Of a DNA stretch of 13,707 nt, positions 1 to 6,922 are shown one piece after another. A program made the position numbers and the translations under genes. This stretch comes from Chloroflexota bacterium (GTDB taxonomy: Bacteria; Chloroflexota; Limnocylindria; Limnocylindrales; CSP1-4), in contig JACQEH010000012.1 in the NCBI GenBank assembly GCA_016200675.1, forward strand, positions 1 to 13,707, read 5' to 3'. Every line of letters begins with the position of its first letter. Positions within the stretch are counted from its first letter, which is position 1. Below the pieces are notes generated by a model, which made no database searches, was not told the DNA's origin, and was given only the letters and a program-made list of their open reading frames with translations.

Positions 1-58
1 CCTCGCCGGCCGCCTCGCCGCTCCCCAGCTCCACGAGGACGAGGATCGGGCCGCTCAT
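1..58 (-). CDS. etfA: Electron transfer flavoprotein alpha subunit, N-terminal fragment (cut by window edge)
   Basis: Reading leftwards from an ATG at 58-56, the frame stays open to the window edge and gives 19 residues, MSGPILVLVELGSGEAAGE. A short hydrophobic beta-strand followed by an acidic/Gly segment is typical of the start of ETF alpha subunits. The start codon overlaps the etfB stop as ATGA (58-55), the usual translational coupling of an etfBA pair. ETF alpha binds FAD and, with beta, carries electrons from flavoprotein dehydrogenases to ETF:quinone oxidoreductase. The identification rests mainly on position behind etfB; the visible residues alone would not prove it. Confidence 0.7.
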   Translation of the reverse strand, partial: MSGPILVLVELGSGEAAGE

Positions 59-858
59 GGCGCCAGGACCCCGAGCTTCACGAGCAGATCAACGACCGCC
101 GGGGCCGCGTCGGCTCCACGGCCGATGACCTCGGCCTCGGATTCGACGGCCTCGGGCAGGCGGAGGACCACCTTCGACGGCCCGAGGGTCGCACCGGCCA
201 CGGCCGCCGGACCGGACCCAGCCGCGCCGACGGCGATCCGCTCGACCTCCTTCTTCCTGGCCCGGAGACGGCCCGGGACGGACGGGTATCGGGGCAGGTT
301 GATCCCCTCCTTCACCCCGACGACCGCGGGGAGCGGCAGGTCGTAGGTCTCCCAGCCGCCGCCGGTCGCCTCGCGACGGGCGACCGCGGAGCCCTCGCCG
401 ACCGTCAGCCCCTTGAGCCCGGACACGACCGGGCGGCCCAGCGCGACCGCGACCCGGATCCCGACCTGGAACCCGCCGCTGTCCGCCGATTCGTTGCCGA
501 AGACGATGAGGTCGAAGGGCCCGTTCGCGGCCTCCTGGGCCCTGACCGCATTCGCGATCGCCGCGGCGGTCGAGACCGGATCCCACTCGGAGCCGTCGGT
601 CTCGAGGAGGACAGCGCGATCGACACCGAGCGCCATCGCGTCCCGGAGCTGGTCCTCGGCGGCGGCCGGGCCGAGCGTCAGGACCGTGGATTCGCCGCCC
701 TTCGCCTCGATGATCCGGACCGCCTCCTCCACCCCGCACTCCTCGTGGGGGCTGATCGTGAAGCCCAGGAACTTCGTGTCGATCTCCTGGCCGTCGCCGG
801 TCAGGACGATCCGCCCGCCCGTCTGGGGGACGCGCTTGACGCAGACGAGGACGCGCAT
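55..858 (-). CDS. etfB: Electron transfer flavoprotein beta subunit
   Basis: This 267-residue protein has the usual length for ETF beta. It begins MRVLVCVKRVPQ, the first strand of the ETF nucleotide-binding fold. The stretch LIVFGNESADSGGFQVG (about 118-134) matches the family's central FG.xS.D...GQVG-type motif. Near 169-195 it has the ETYDLPLPAVVGVKEGINLPRYPS region, followed by the basic RLRARKKEV, as in the family's AMP-binding segment. It pairs with EtfA as a soluble one-electron or two-electron carrier. The ATG at 858 lies 7 bases past the stop of the GcvT fragment, and its stop overlaps the next ATG, so it sits inside an operon and is probably translated by coupling, since no strong ribosome binding site is visible. 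Its natural donor here would be the adjacent FAD oxidoreductase. Confidence 0.95.
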   Translation of the reverse strand: MRVLVCVKRVPQTGGRIVLTGDGQEIDTKFLGFTISPHEECGVEEAVRIIEAKGGESTVLTLGPAAAEDQLRDAMALGVDRAVLLETDGSEWDPVSTAAAIANAVRAQEAANGPFDLIVFGNESADSGGFQVGIRVAVALGRPVVSGLKGLTVGEGSAVARREATGGGWETYDLPLPAVVGVKEGINLPRYPSVPGRLRARKKEVERIAVGAAGSGPAAVAGATLGPSKVVLRLPEAVESEAEVIGRGADAAPAVVDLLVKLGVLAP

Positions 859-3218
859 CGCTCGGTCAGGCCCGGATCCTGGCGTTCTCGGGGTCGAAGA
901 GCGGCGTCGCGCCGGCGACCGCGACGGTCACCGGGTAGTGCTCGCCGAAGTACTCGACGGCGAGCTTCTCCCCGACCTTCGCGTGCTCGGGCGGCAGGTA
1001 GGCCATGAGGAGATGCTTGCCGAGCGAGGGTGCCGACCCGGCCGACGTGACGTACGAACGCCGCCCCTTCGCGTCGATGATCGATCGACCGTCCGGGGTC
1101 AGGATCGGCTCGCGGCCGAGCATGTAGCGCTTCACGCCGCTCGCCGACGTGGGGTCGTCCACGGTCAGGGTGCAGAGGGTCGCGGCCGGCGGCTTCGCGC
1201 GCTGCGCCAGGTAGGCCGCCTTGCCCACGAAGTCGGCGTTCTTGACGGTCGGCCGGGCCATGCCCGCCTCGACGAGGTCGAAGTCGAGCTCCAGCTCGGC
1301 GCCGTGGGCCCGGTATCCCTTCTCGAGCCGGGCCGTGACCGCGTACGTGCCGATCCCCACCGCGACCATGCCGAACGGCGGCCTCGGTGACCGAGGCCAG
1401 GATGTCGCGGGCCCGCGGGCCCCAGAGCCCGATGGTCGTGTACTGGTTCGTCACGTCGTGGAGGTGGGCCGATCCATCGGCCGGCATCGCGTCCTGGAAG
1501 ATCTTCCGGTCCCGCATGCCCATGCCGCCGCCGGTCACGACCCGGAACTGGTCGTGGGCGAGCCGCATGATCGTGAGGTCGGCCAGGATCCCGCCGGCCG
1601 GGTTGAGCATCGGGGTGTAGACGGTCTTGCCGGGCGTCACGTCGACCTTGTTGACGCACACTCGTTCGAGCGCGGCGAGCGCACCCGGCCCGGTGACGTC
1701 GAAGATCGCGAAGGCGGACAGGTCCACCATCCCGGCCCGGTCCCGCATCGCGAGATGCTCGGCGTTGATGATGGGGCTCCACCAGCGGGATTCCCACTCG
1801 GCCACGCGGGGCATCACCCGGTCGCCGTACTCGTCGAGGAGCGCCCGGTTGGCCTCGTACCAGAAAGGCCGCTCCCAGCCGGCGGCCTCGAAGAAGACGG
1901 CCCCGAGGGCCTTCTGGCGCTCGTACGCGGGTGACAGGCGGATCGGGCGGTTGCTCTCCCACTGCTCCATCGGGTGGACGATGCCGTAGGTCTTGTTGAA
2001 GCCCTCGGTCGTTCGAGCCCGGATGTGCTGCCAGGTCCTGTGGTGGTCGTAGAAGCGGGCGATGTCGGAGCCGTGCGGATCGATCTCGGGCGTGCCGTGG
2101 GTCATCCACTCGGCGACCGTCTTGGCGATCCCGGGCGCTTCCTTGATCCAGATGGCGGCGACCGACCAGAGGTTCTTCACCTCGGGCGTCTCGCCGATGA
2201 TCGGGTTGCCGTCCGGGGTCAGCGAGAGCAGGCCGTTGATGGCCAGCTTCACTCCGACCTTCTCGTCGCCCACGATGCTCGGGAAGAGCTCCAGCGCGTC
2301 CTCGAGCTGGGGGTCGAAGTCCTCCTGGGTGAACGGCAGCATCGTCGGCGAGAGGGCGCTCGCCTCGATCGAGGGGATGTCGTCGGGGTCCATGAGGATC
2401 GCCCGGTGGGCATACGAGCCGACCTCGAAGCCGTTGCCGTGCTGGCGCTCGTACATGTTCGTGTCCATGTCGCGGACGATCGGGTAGTCCACCTCGGTCC
2501 GGGCGTTGGCGAACATCGGGACCGGCCCGATGTCGATCATCTGGTGGACCGCCGGCGTCAGCGGGATCGAGGCGCCGGCCATCTTCGCGATGCGCGGGCT
2601 CCAGATGCCGCAGGCGATGACGACGACCTCGGTGTCGATGTCGCCGTGATCCGTCCGGACACGGGTGACCCTGCCGTTCTCGGTGTCCACGCCGGTGACC
2701 TCGACGCCCGCCGCGACCGTGAGGGCGCCCCGGTCGATCGCCCACTGGCGCATGAGCGTGCCGGCCTGGAGGGAGTCGACCACGCCGACGCCCGGCGTGT
2801 AGAAGCCGCCCAGGATGATGCTCTCGTCGATGAACGGGACCATGCCCTTGACCTCGGCCGGCGTCAGGAGCCGGACGCCCTCCACGCCCCACGACTTGGA
2901 GGACGCCACTCGGCGCTTCAGCTCCTCCATCCGCTCGGGCGTCCGGGCGACCTCGATGCCGCCGCACTCGTGGTAGACGCCGAGGTCGCGGTACTGCTGG
3001 GCGCTGTCCAGGGTGAAGGCCGCCATCTCCTTGGAGTGGTCGGTCAGGAAGATGAAGTTCGAGGCATGACCGGTGGAGCCGCCCGGGTTCGGAAGGGTGC
3101 CCTTCTCGAGCAGGACGATGTCCTTCCAGCCCTGCTTCGCCAGGTGGTAGGCCATGCTGTTGCCCACGATCCCGGCGCCGATCACGACGACCTTGGCGCG
3201 CTCCGGCAGCGTTGCCAT
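801..3218 (-). CDS. Dimethylglycine/sarcosine dehydrogenase-like FAD oxidoreductase with GcvT domain, reading frame broken near 1380
   Basis: Residues 1-613 look like a normal member of this family. There is a Rossmann GAGIVG motif at 14-19, a DAO-type FAD oxidoreductase domain to about 375, an FAO_M-type linker at about 390-455, and the first half of a GcvT/aminomethyltransferase domain from about 485. His51 in GSTGHASN aligns with the histidine that carries covalent FAD in dimethylglycine and sarcosine dehydrogenases (family knowledge). These enzymes oxidatively demethylate N-methylglycines; the GcvT part can transfer the one-carbon unit to tetrahydrofolate, and electrons go to ETF, encoded next. 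After the GLWGPRARDILASVTEA segment (ends about 1380) this frame turns into Arg/Gly-rich nonsense and stops at 801 inside etfB. The true C-terminus lies in another frame (866-1385). The ATG at 3218 has GGAGG upstream at 3234-3230 with an 11-base spacer. The exact methylated substrate is not certain. Confidence 0.85.
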   Translation of the reverse strand: MATLPERAKVVVIGAGIVGNSMAYHLAKQGWKDIVLLEKGTLPNPGGSTGHASNFIFLTDHSKEMAAFTLDSAQQYRDLGVYHECGGIEVARTPERMEELKRRVASSKSWGVEGVRLLTPAEVKGMVPFIDESIILGGFYTPGVGVVDSLQAGTLMRQWAIDRGALTVAAGVEVTGVDTENGRVTRVRTDHGDIDTEVVVIACGIWSPRIAKMAGASIPLTPAVHQMIDIGPVPMFANARTEVDYPIVRDMDTNMYERQHGNGFEVGSYAHRAILMDPDDIPSIEASALSPTMLPFTQEDFDPQLEDALELFPSIVGDEKVGVKLAINGLLSLTPDGNPIIGETPEVKNLWSVAAIWIKEAPGIAKTVAEWMTHGTPEIDPHGSDIARFYDHHRTWQHIRARTTEGFNKTYGIVHPMEQWESNRPIRLSPAYERQKALGAVFFEAAGWERPFWYEANRALLDEYGDRVMPRVAEWESRWWSPIINAEHLAMRDRAGMVDLSAFAIFDVTGPGALAALERVCVNKVDVTPGKTVYTPMLNPAGGILADLTIMRLAHDQFRVVTGGGMGMRDRKIFQDAMPADGSAHLHDVTNQYTTIGLWGPRARDILASVTEAAVRHGRGGDRHVRGHGPAREGIPGPRRRAGARLRPRRGGHGPADRQERRLRGQGGLPGAAREAAGRDPLHPDRGRPHVGERREALHARPRADPDPGRSIDHRREGAAFVRHVGRVGTLARQASPHGLPAARAREGRGEARRRVLRRALPGDRRGRRRDAALRPRERQDPGLTERCASSSASSASPRRAGGSS
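866..1385 (-). pseudogene. Displaced C-terminal GcvT part of the same flavoprotein, out of frame
   Basis: From about 1380 down to a TGA at 868-866 a different frame encodes the end of the GcvT domain. It starts FGMVAVGIGTYAVTARLEKGYR, the conserved helix of aminomethyltransferase-like domains (compare G...D.LRLEKGYR in relatives), and continues through the GcvT C-terminal barrel (ADFVGKAAYL, then LTVDD, then GREPILTP, then YLPPEHAKVGEKLAVEYFGE). It has no sensible start or ribosome binding site of its own; the internal ATG at 1369 is simply a conserved Met. In relatives about 60 residues separate VTEA from this point, so those codons are missing and the frame shifts by one. The stop sits 7 bases before etfB. 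Either the gene is inactive or the assembly collapsed here. Confidence 0.8.
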
Positions 3219-3306
3219 GTGACTTCCGTCCTCCAGTGCCCCGGGCGATCCCGGCGGCGATGTGGCGGCCCGCCCTCCCGGGGCCGGCCGCGATTGGTTC
3301 GATCGA

Positions 3307-4773
3307 TCAGGCGAGGTTGACGACGACGGTCTTGAGCTCGGTCAGGCGCTCGATGGAGAAGCGCCCGCCGACGCGGCCGATCCCGCTCTGCGAGCCAGCC
3401 CGCCCGCCGAATGGCAGGTGCGATTCCCAGTAGTTCGTGCCCTCGTTGATGTTGACCCATCCGGCCCGGACCGATTCGGCGAAGCGCAGGCCCTCCCGGA
3501 GGTCCCGGGTGAAGATCGCGTTCAGGAGGCCGAAGGGGGATCCGTTGACGATCCCGATGGCCTCGTCGACGCCGCCGATGCGGGTGATCGGGGCCACCGG
3601 CCCGAACGTCTCCTCGCTGGCGATGTCCATGCGCGTCTCGACATCGGTGAGGACCGTCGGCTGGAAGAAGAGGGGGCTGCCAAGATTCGGGGAGCGACGG
3701 CCGCCGGTCACGAGGCGGGCACCCTGGGCGACCGCCTGGGCGACGTGCCGCTCCGTCTTGGCAGCCGTCTTCTCGTTGTTGACCGGACCCATTGTCGTCA
3801 AGGGGTCGAAGGGATCGCCGAGGCGGGTCTCCCGCGCGATCGCCGCCACGAGGCGATCCAGGTAGGCATCGTGGACATCCTCGTGGACGAGGATCCACTC
3901 GCCGGCCGTGCAGCTCTGGCCGGCATTGAGGAAGCAGGCGGTGAGGCTGGCGGTGACCGCCGCGTCGAGGTCGGCGTCGGCGAGGATGACGAGCGGACCG
4001 TTGCCGCCCATCTCCAGGAGCAGCTCCTTGCCGATGGCCCGCTCCTCGATCCGGCGGCCCGTCGCCGACGATCCGATGAAGCCGACCGCCGCGACATCCG
4101 GGTGGCCGGCGAGCTCGTCGCCGACCTCGCTGCCCGGGCCGGTCACGAGGTTGAAGACGCCGGCCGGCAGGTCGGCGTCGGCGAGGCAGGTGGCGAGGAC
4201 CACGGCGCACCAGGAGGTGCTGGTCGCTGGGTTCCAGACGACGGTGTTCCCGGCGGCGAGGGCCGGCGCGATCATCTCGGCGGGCATGGTGTACGGCCAG
4301 TTCCAGGGCGTGATGACGCCGACCACGCCCTTCGGCACGCGATAGACGAGGACCCGCTTGTCGGGGTCGACGCTCGGAGGCATGAAGCCGTCCGTGCGGG
4401 TGGCGTCGGCGGCGGCCATCTTGAAGTAGACGATGAGCTCCTCGACTTCGCCGTAGGCCTCGGCCTGGAGCGGCTTGCCCTGGTCCAGGGTGAGCGCCTC
4501 GGCGAGGGCGTCCTTGCGTGCTTCGAGGATGGCGGCGACGCGTTCGAGGGCCGCGGCCCGGTCGAACGCCGAGCGGGCCGCCCATCGCGGTTGGGCCCCA
4601 AGCGCGGCGGCCACCGCCCGCCGGACGTCCTCGCGACCGCCCTTCGGCAGGTGGCCGATCAGCGTGCCCGTCGCCGGGCTGGTCGCCTCGAAGGTCGCCC
4701 CGGAAGCTGCCCCCGTCCAGGCGCCGTCGACGTACATCGAGGCGGTCCGGATTGCGGCGGGATCGACGGTCAC
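3307..4773 (-). CDS. NAD(P)-dependent aldehyde dehydrogenase
   Basis: This is a 488-residue aldehyde dehydrogenase of normal family length if translated from the GTG at 4773. That start has AGGAG at 4783-4779 with a 5-base spacer; the longer open frame to 5007 adds only Arg/Pro-rich sequence. The PWNWP motif is at 156-160, the general base Glu254 sits in LEMGGNGP, the catalytic Cys288 in NAGQSCTAG, and EETFGPV follows in the C-terminal half. All catalytic residues are present. The usual cofactor-binding lysine in the KPAE-type motif is replaced: the protein reads TVVWNPATSTS, with Asn181. It is first in a minus-strand operon, 88 bases before the dimethylglycine dehydrogenase-like gene, so it may oxidise an aldehyde from choline/betaine breakdown or the released one-carbon unit. 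The substrate cannot be assigned from sequence; betaine-aldehyde and semialdehyde dehydrogenases share this fold. Confidence 0.92.
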   Translation of the reverse strand: MTVDPAAIRTASMYVDGAWTGAASGATFEATSPATGTLIGHLPKGGREDVRRAVAAALGAQPRWAARSAFDRAAALERVAAILEARKDALAEALTLDQGKPLQAEAYGEVEELIVYFKMAAADATRTDGFMPPSVDPDKRVLVYRVPKGVVGVITPWNWPYTMPAEMIAPALAAGNTVVWNPATSTSWCAVVLATCLADADLPAGVFNLVTGPGSEVGDELAGHPDVAAVGFIGSSATGRRIEERAIGKELLLEMGGNGPLVILADADLDAAVTASLTACFLNAGQSCTAGEWILVHEDVHDAYLDRLVAAIARETRLGDPFDPLTTMGPVNNEKTAAKTERHVAQAVAQGARLVTGGRRSPNLGSPLFFQPTVLTDVETRMDIASEETFGPVAPITRIGGVDEAIGIVNGSPFGLLNAIFTRDLREGLRFAESVRAGWVNINEGTNYWESHLPFGGRAGSQSGIGRVGGRFSIERLTELKTVVVNLA

Positions 4774-4778
4774 GCGAG

Positions 4779-4783
4779 CTCCT
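4779..4783 (-). promoter_or_regulatory. Ribosome binding site fixing the GTG start of the aldehyde dehydrogenase
   Basis: On the minus strand AGGAG is followed by the 5-base spacer CTCGC and then GTG at 4773. This is the only good Shine-Dalgarno match near the N-terminus and decides against the longer open frame that reaches 5007. Confidence 0.75.
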
Positions 4784-4953
4784 GTGGGCGCCGCTCGGGG
4801 CGCCATCGGCGCGACGCGGCGGTGCCGCCGGCGGCGCGATCGAACGACTGGGCCGTGGGCGCGGGGGCGCCGTGCCTCGCCGGTGGGACGGTCCACAGTC
4901 TGCGCCCGGGGCTGGATCGGCTGCAACTCCCGCGACGGCGGTTCGCGGCCCCT

Positions 4954-4998
4954 GGCCCCGGCGCGTGGGGGCCCGCGGCCGCTCGCGGGCTCGGGGCC
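4954..4998. repeat. Nested inverted repeat (stem-loop) upstream of the aldehyde dehydrogenase
   Basis: Outer arms GGCCCCG (4954-4960) and CGGGGCC (4992-4998) enclose inner arms GCCCGCG (4971-4977) and CGCGGGC (4984-4990) around a 6-base loop. Both 7-bp arms match perfectly. It lies about 180 bases upstream of the aldehyde dehydrogenase start, so it could fold in that leader or act on DNA. There is no T-run next to it. In DNA this GC-rich some pairing arises by chance. Confidence 0.4.
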
Positions 4999-5448
4999 GA
5001 TGCCCACCGAACATCGAATGGCTGCTCAAACCCGCGACGAACCGTCCGAAGCGCTCGACGCCGGGCCGCATCCGCCGGTTGGCCGCGAATTCAATGCCCA
5101 GCAGGCATCAAGTCCGACGAAACAGGGTCGGAGCGCTGCCCGAGCGCTCCCATGACGTGGAATCGATGCCCGGAGGACATGGGCGGCGCGGGGCAGGAAC
5201 CACTGATCCGGCCCGGGCACCGCATGGGGGCTCGGTGGACCTTCGGCAGGGTGGGGCAGCCAGTCCGCCACTTCTGGGCCGAGCGTGCTCCACGCGCAGC
5301 TAGATTCGACGGCCTGGGCACTTCGCCAATCACGGCCGTGCAGGAATTGGTGGGTTCCTTGCCCCAGGCGCGGTGGTGGCTCGCGCAGCGGCGGCATAGC
5401 ACCAACTGGCCCGGGCCGGGCGCGCAAGGCAGGACGCGAGCCGGCGGG

Positions 5449-5477
5449 GCCGGCGCAGGCCGGGCGCCTGCGCCGGC
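5449..5477. repeat. Perfect 12-bp inverted repeat with 5-base loop
   Basis: GCCGGCGCAGGC (5449-5460) and its exact complement GCCTGCGCCGGC (5466-5477) flank the loop CGGGC. It is the longest perfect hairpin I found in the window, standing between the divergent operons about 70 bases before the possible rightward promoter. No T-tract follows on either strand, so it is not a classical intrinsic terminator. It might be a structural boundary, a protein site or a dispersed palindromic repeat. Confidence 0.55.
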
Positions 5478-5546
5478 GCGGCGCCACGCTCGGGCACCAC
5501 ATCCCGGGCGCCCGCCACCGCCGATCCACAGTGCCGCCGATCTTGC

Positions 5547-5576
5547 TTGACATCGGACCGGACCGGCGCCGATGCT
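5547..5576 (+). promoter_or_regulatory. Possible promoter of the betaine importer operon
   Basis: An exact TTGACA stands at 5547-5552. With an 18-base spacer the -10 position (5571-5576) reads GATGCT, which matches TATAAT at only three positions. Transcription would start near 5583, leaving a leader of about 150 bases before the ATG at 5731. The -35 is good but the -10 is weak. Confidence 0.35.
5551..5574. promoter_or_regulatory. Dyad CATCGG-N12-CCGATG overlapping the possible promoter (operator candidate)
   Basis: Six-base arms at 5551-5556 and 5569-5574 are exact complements separated by 12 bases. They overlap the end of the TTGACA and part of the presumed -10, a suitable place for a repressor dimer. 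The spacer contains the direct repeat GGACCGGACC. Short arms in GC-rich DNA can occur by chance. Confidence 0.25.
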
Positions 5577-5730
5577 CACCGGCACGCTGTCGCCGCGGAG
5601 GCCCGTGGCCGGTGGGCAGCATGAGGTCGTCCGTGCCCGACTTGACCACGCCGCGCATCGCCGTCCGCGCCGCGCCGCGCCGCGCCCGCATCGTCGTCGC
5701 GACGCGCCGAGGGTTCCTCGAGGCCAGGCC

Positions 5731-6918
5731 ATGACGATGGCCGAGGCACCGGGCGGCACTCGCGCCGCCGGCACGCCGGCGTCGGTCTCCGGGCCCTCGG
5801 GACCCGGGGCGGGCCATGCGCCCGGCGACCCCACCATCGTCGTCCGCGGCCTGTGGAAGGTCTTCGGGCCGGCGGAGAAACGCCTCGCCACGTCAACCGA
5901 GCCCGTGCCGCCGAACTCGGAGCTTCGGAACCGCTACGGGTCCATGGCGGCGATCCGCGACGTCTCGTTCGAGGTGCCCGCCGGCGAGGTCTTCGTCGTC
6001 ATGGGCCTCTCGGGCAGTGGCAAGTCGACCCTGGTCCGTTGCCTCACTCGGCTCATCGAGCCGACCCGCGGCGAGGTCCTCCTCGAAGGCGAGGACATCC
6101 GGACCTGCAGCCCGAGCCGCCTCCGCGAGCTCCGGCGCCATCGCTTCAGCATGGTCTTCCAGCATTTCGGCCTGCTCCCCCACCGGCGCGTCATCGACAA
6201 CGTCGCCTTCGGGCTCGAGGTCCGCGGCGAGGAGCGGAAGGCCCGCCACGCGCGGGCGCTCGAGATGATCGAGCTCGTCGGCCTCAGCGGCCATGCCTGG
6301 AGCTACCCGGACGAGCTCTCGGGCGGCATGCAGCAGCGGGTCGGCCTCGCCCGGGCACTGGCCGTGAACCCCGACGTGATGTTCCTCGACGAGCCCTTCA
6401 GCGCCCTCGACCCCCTGATCCGGCGCGACATGCAGGCCGAGATCCTGCGCCTCCACCACGACCTCGGGAAGACGATGGTCTTCATCACCCATGACCTCGC
6501 CGAGGCGCTCCGACTCGGCGACCACATCGTCATCATGCGCGACGGCCAGATCGTCCAGGCCGGCCGGCCGGAGGACCTGGTGGGGGCCCCGGCGGACGAC
6601 TACGTGGCGGACTTCGTCCGGGATGTCCCGAAGGCCCACGTCCTGACACTGCGCTGGATCATGCGGCCGGCCCAGCCCGAGGATCCCCTGGACGGCCCGT
6701 CGTTCCCGCCCGGGACGGTCATCCGGGCCGCGGTCCACGCTGCCGCCGCAACCGAGAAGCCCATCCGGGTCATCGAGGACGGGCGGCTCGTCGGACTTGT
6801 CGACCGAGCCCACATCCTCGAGGCCGTCGGCGGTTCGGAGGAACCCGGCGGTTCGGAGGAACCCGGCGGTTCCCGGCAGCCTCCCGGCTCGCCGGCACCG
6901 TCCGAGCCGATCGGCTAG
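5731..6918 (+). CDS. proV: Glycine betaine/proline-type ABC transporter ATP-binding protein
   Basis: This 395-residue ProV/OpuAA-like ATPase would energise import through the next gene's permease. Walker A is GLSGSGKST (92-100), the Q-loop is Gln144 in FQHFGLLPHR, the signature is LSGGMQQR (196-203), Walker B is VMFLDE (216-221) and the switch His is His254. HFGLLPHR and the about 30-residue insertion before Walker A (LATSTEPVPPNS..) are typical of the ProV subgroup. At the C-terminus only one CBS-like unit is visible (about 329-365), where the family usually has two; an 18-bp tandem repeat then gives GGSEEPGGSEEP. I chose the ATG at 5731 (GAGG 7 bases upstream); the open frame back to 5572 adds only Arg-rich sequence. 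Substrate class follows the family and neighbours; choline or carnitine are possible too. Confidence 0.92.
   Translation: MTMAEAPGGTRAAGTPASVSGPSGPGAGHAPGDPTIVVRGLWKVFGPAEKRLATSTEPVPPNSELRNRYGSMAAIRDVSFEVPAGEVFVVMGLSGSGKSTLVRCLTRLIEPTRGEVLLEGEDIRTCSPSRLRELRRHRFSMVFQHFGLLPHRRVIDNVAFGLEVRGEERKARHARALEMIELVGLSGHAWSYPDELSGGMQQRVGLARALAVNPDVMFLDEPFSALDPLIRRDMQAEILRLHHDLGKTMVFITHDLAEALRLGDHIVIMRDGQIVQAGRPEDLVGAPADDYVADFVRDVPKAHVLTLRWIMRPAQPEDPLDGPSFPPGTVIRAAVHAAAATEKPIRVIEDGRLVGLVDRAHILEAVGGSEEPGGSEEPGGSRQPPGSPAPSEPIG
6828..6872 (+). repeat. 18-bp tandem repeat at the 3' end of the ATPase gene
   Basis: The unit CGGCGGTTCGGAGGAACC occurs exactly at 6828-6845 and 6846-6863. A third copy begins at 6864 and keeps the first 9 bases before diverging. 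Each unit adds Gly-Gly-Ser-Glu-Glu-Pro to the acidic tail of the ATPase. The 18-base period keeps the frame, so copy number can vary without breaking the protein. Confidence 0.85.
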
Positions 6919-6922
6919 AAAC

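Larger units (their letters stand above)
4774..5730. other. Divergent intergenic region of 957 bases, no convincing gene
   Basis: This gap separates the minus-strand aldehyde dehydrogenase operon from the plus-strand betaine importer. Open frames exist on both strands (for example 5026-5817 minus), but their translations are Arg/Pro/Gly/Ala-rich low-complexity sequence without domains, as expected from GC-rich non-coding DNA. It holds two strong inverted repeats (4954-4998 and 5449-5477), a possible rightward promoter (5547-5576) and a dyad overlapping it. I saw no tRNA and no recognisable riboswitch core. No regulator gene is present, although the divergent layout would suit shared control. 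Confidence 0.6.

Noticed and set aside
801..1390. Programmed frameshifting to join the two parts of the flavoprotein gene
   Set aside because: A one-base slip would join the frames but would not restore the roughly 60 missing residues, and no slippery heptamer is visible at the junction.
4774..5007. Longer N-terminus for the aldehyde dehydrogenase up to 5007
   Set aside because: The extension is low-complexity Arg/Pro/Ala sequence. The GTG at 4773 has AGGAG at correct spacing and gives the usual family length.
1974..5550. Very long plus-strand open frames (1974-3320 and 3262-5550)
   Set aside because: They lie antisense to the flavoprotein and aldehyde dehydrogenase genes. Their composition (His/Arg/Asp/Val/Gly-rich) is what the opposite strand of such genes gives, and no motif is visible.
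5572..5730. Longer N-terminus for the ProV-like ATPase from an ATG at 5572
   Set aside because: The extra 53 residues are Arg/Pro/His-rich and unlike the family. The ATG at 5731 has a suitable GAGG and gives the expected N-terminus.
5531..5730. Glycine or other known riboswitch in the leader of the importer operon
   Set aside because: I looked for recognisable conserved cores and saw none. A covariance-model search would be needed to exclude divergent forms.
5026..5891. Long minus-strand open frames (5026-5817 and 5091-5891) in the divergent gap
   Set aside because: The proteins are Arg/Pro/Gly/Ala-rich without domains, lack good ribosome binding sites, and overlap the start of the ATPase gene. 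They are typical chance frames in GC-rich DNA.
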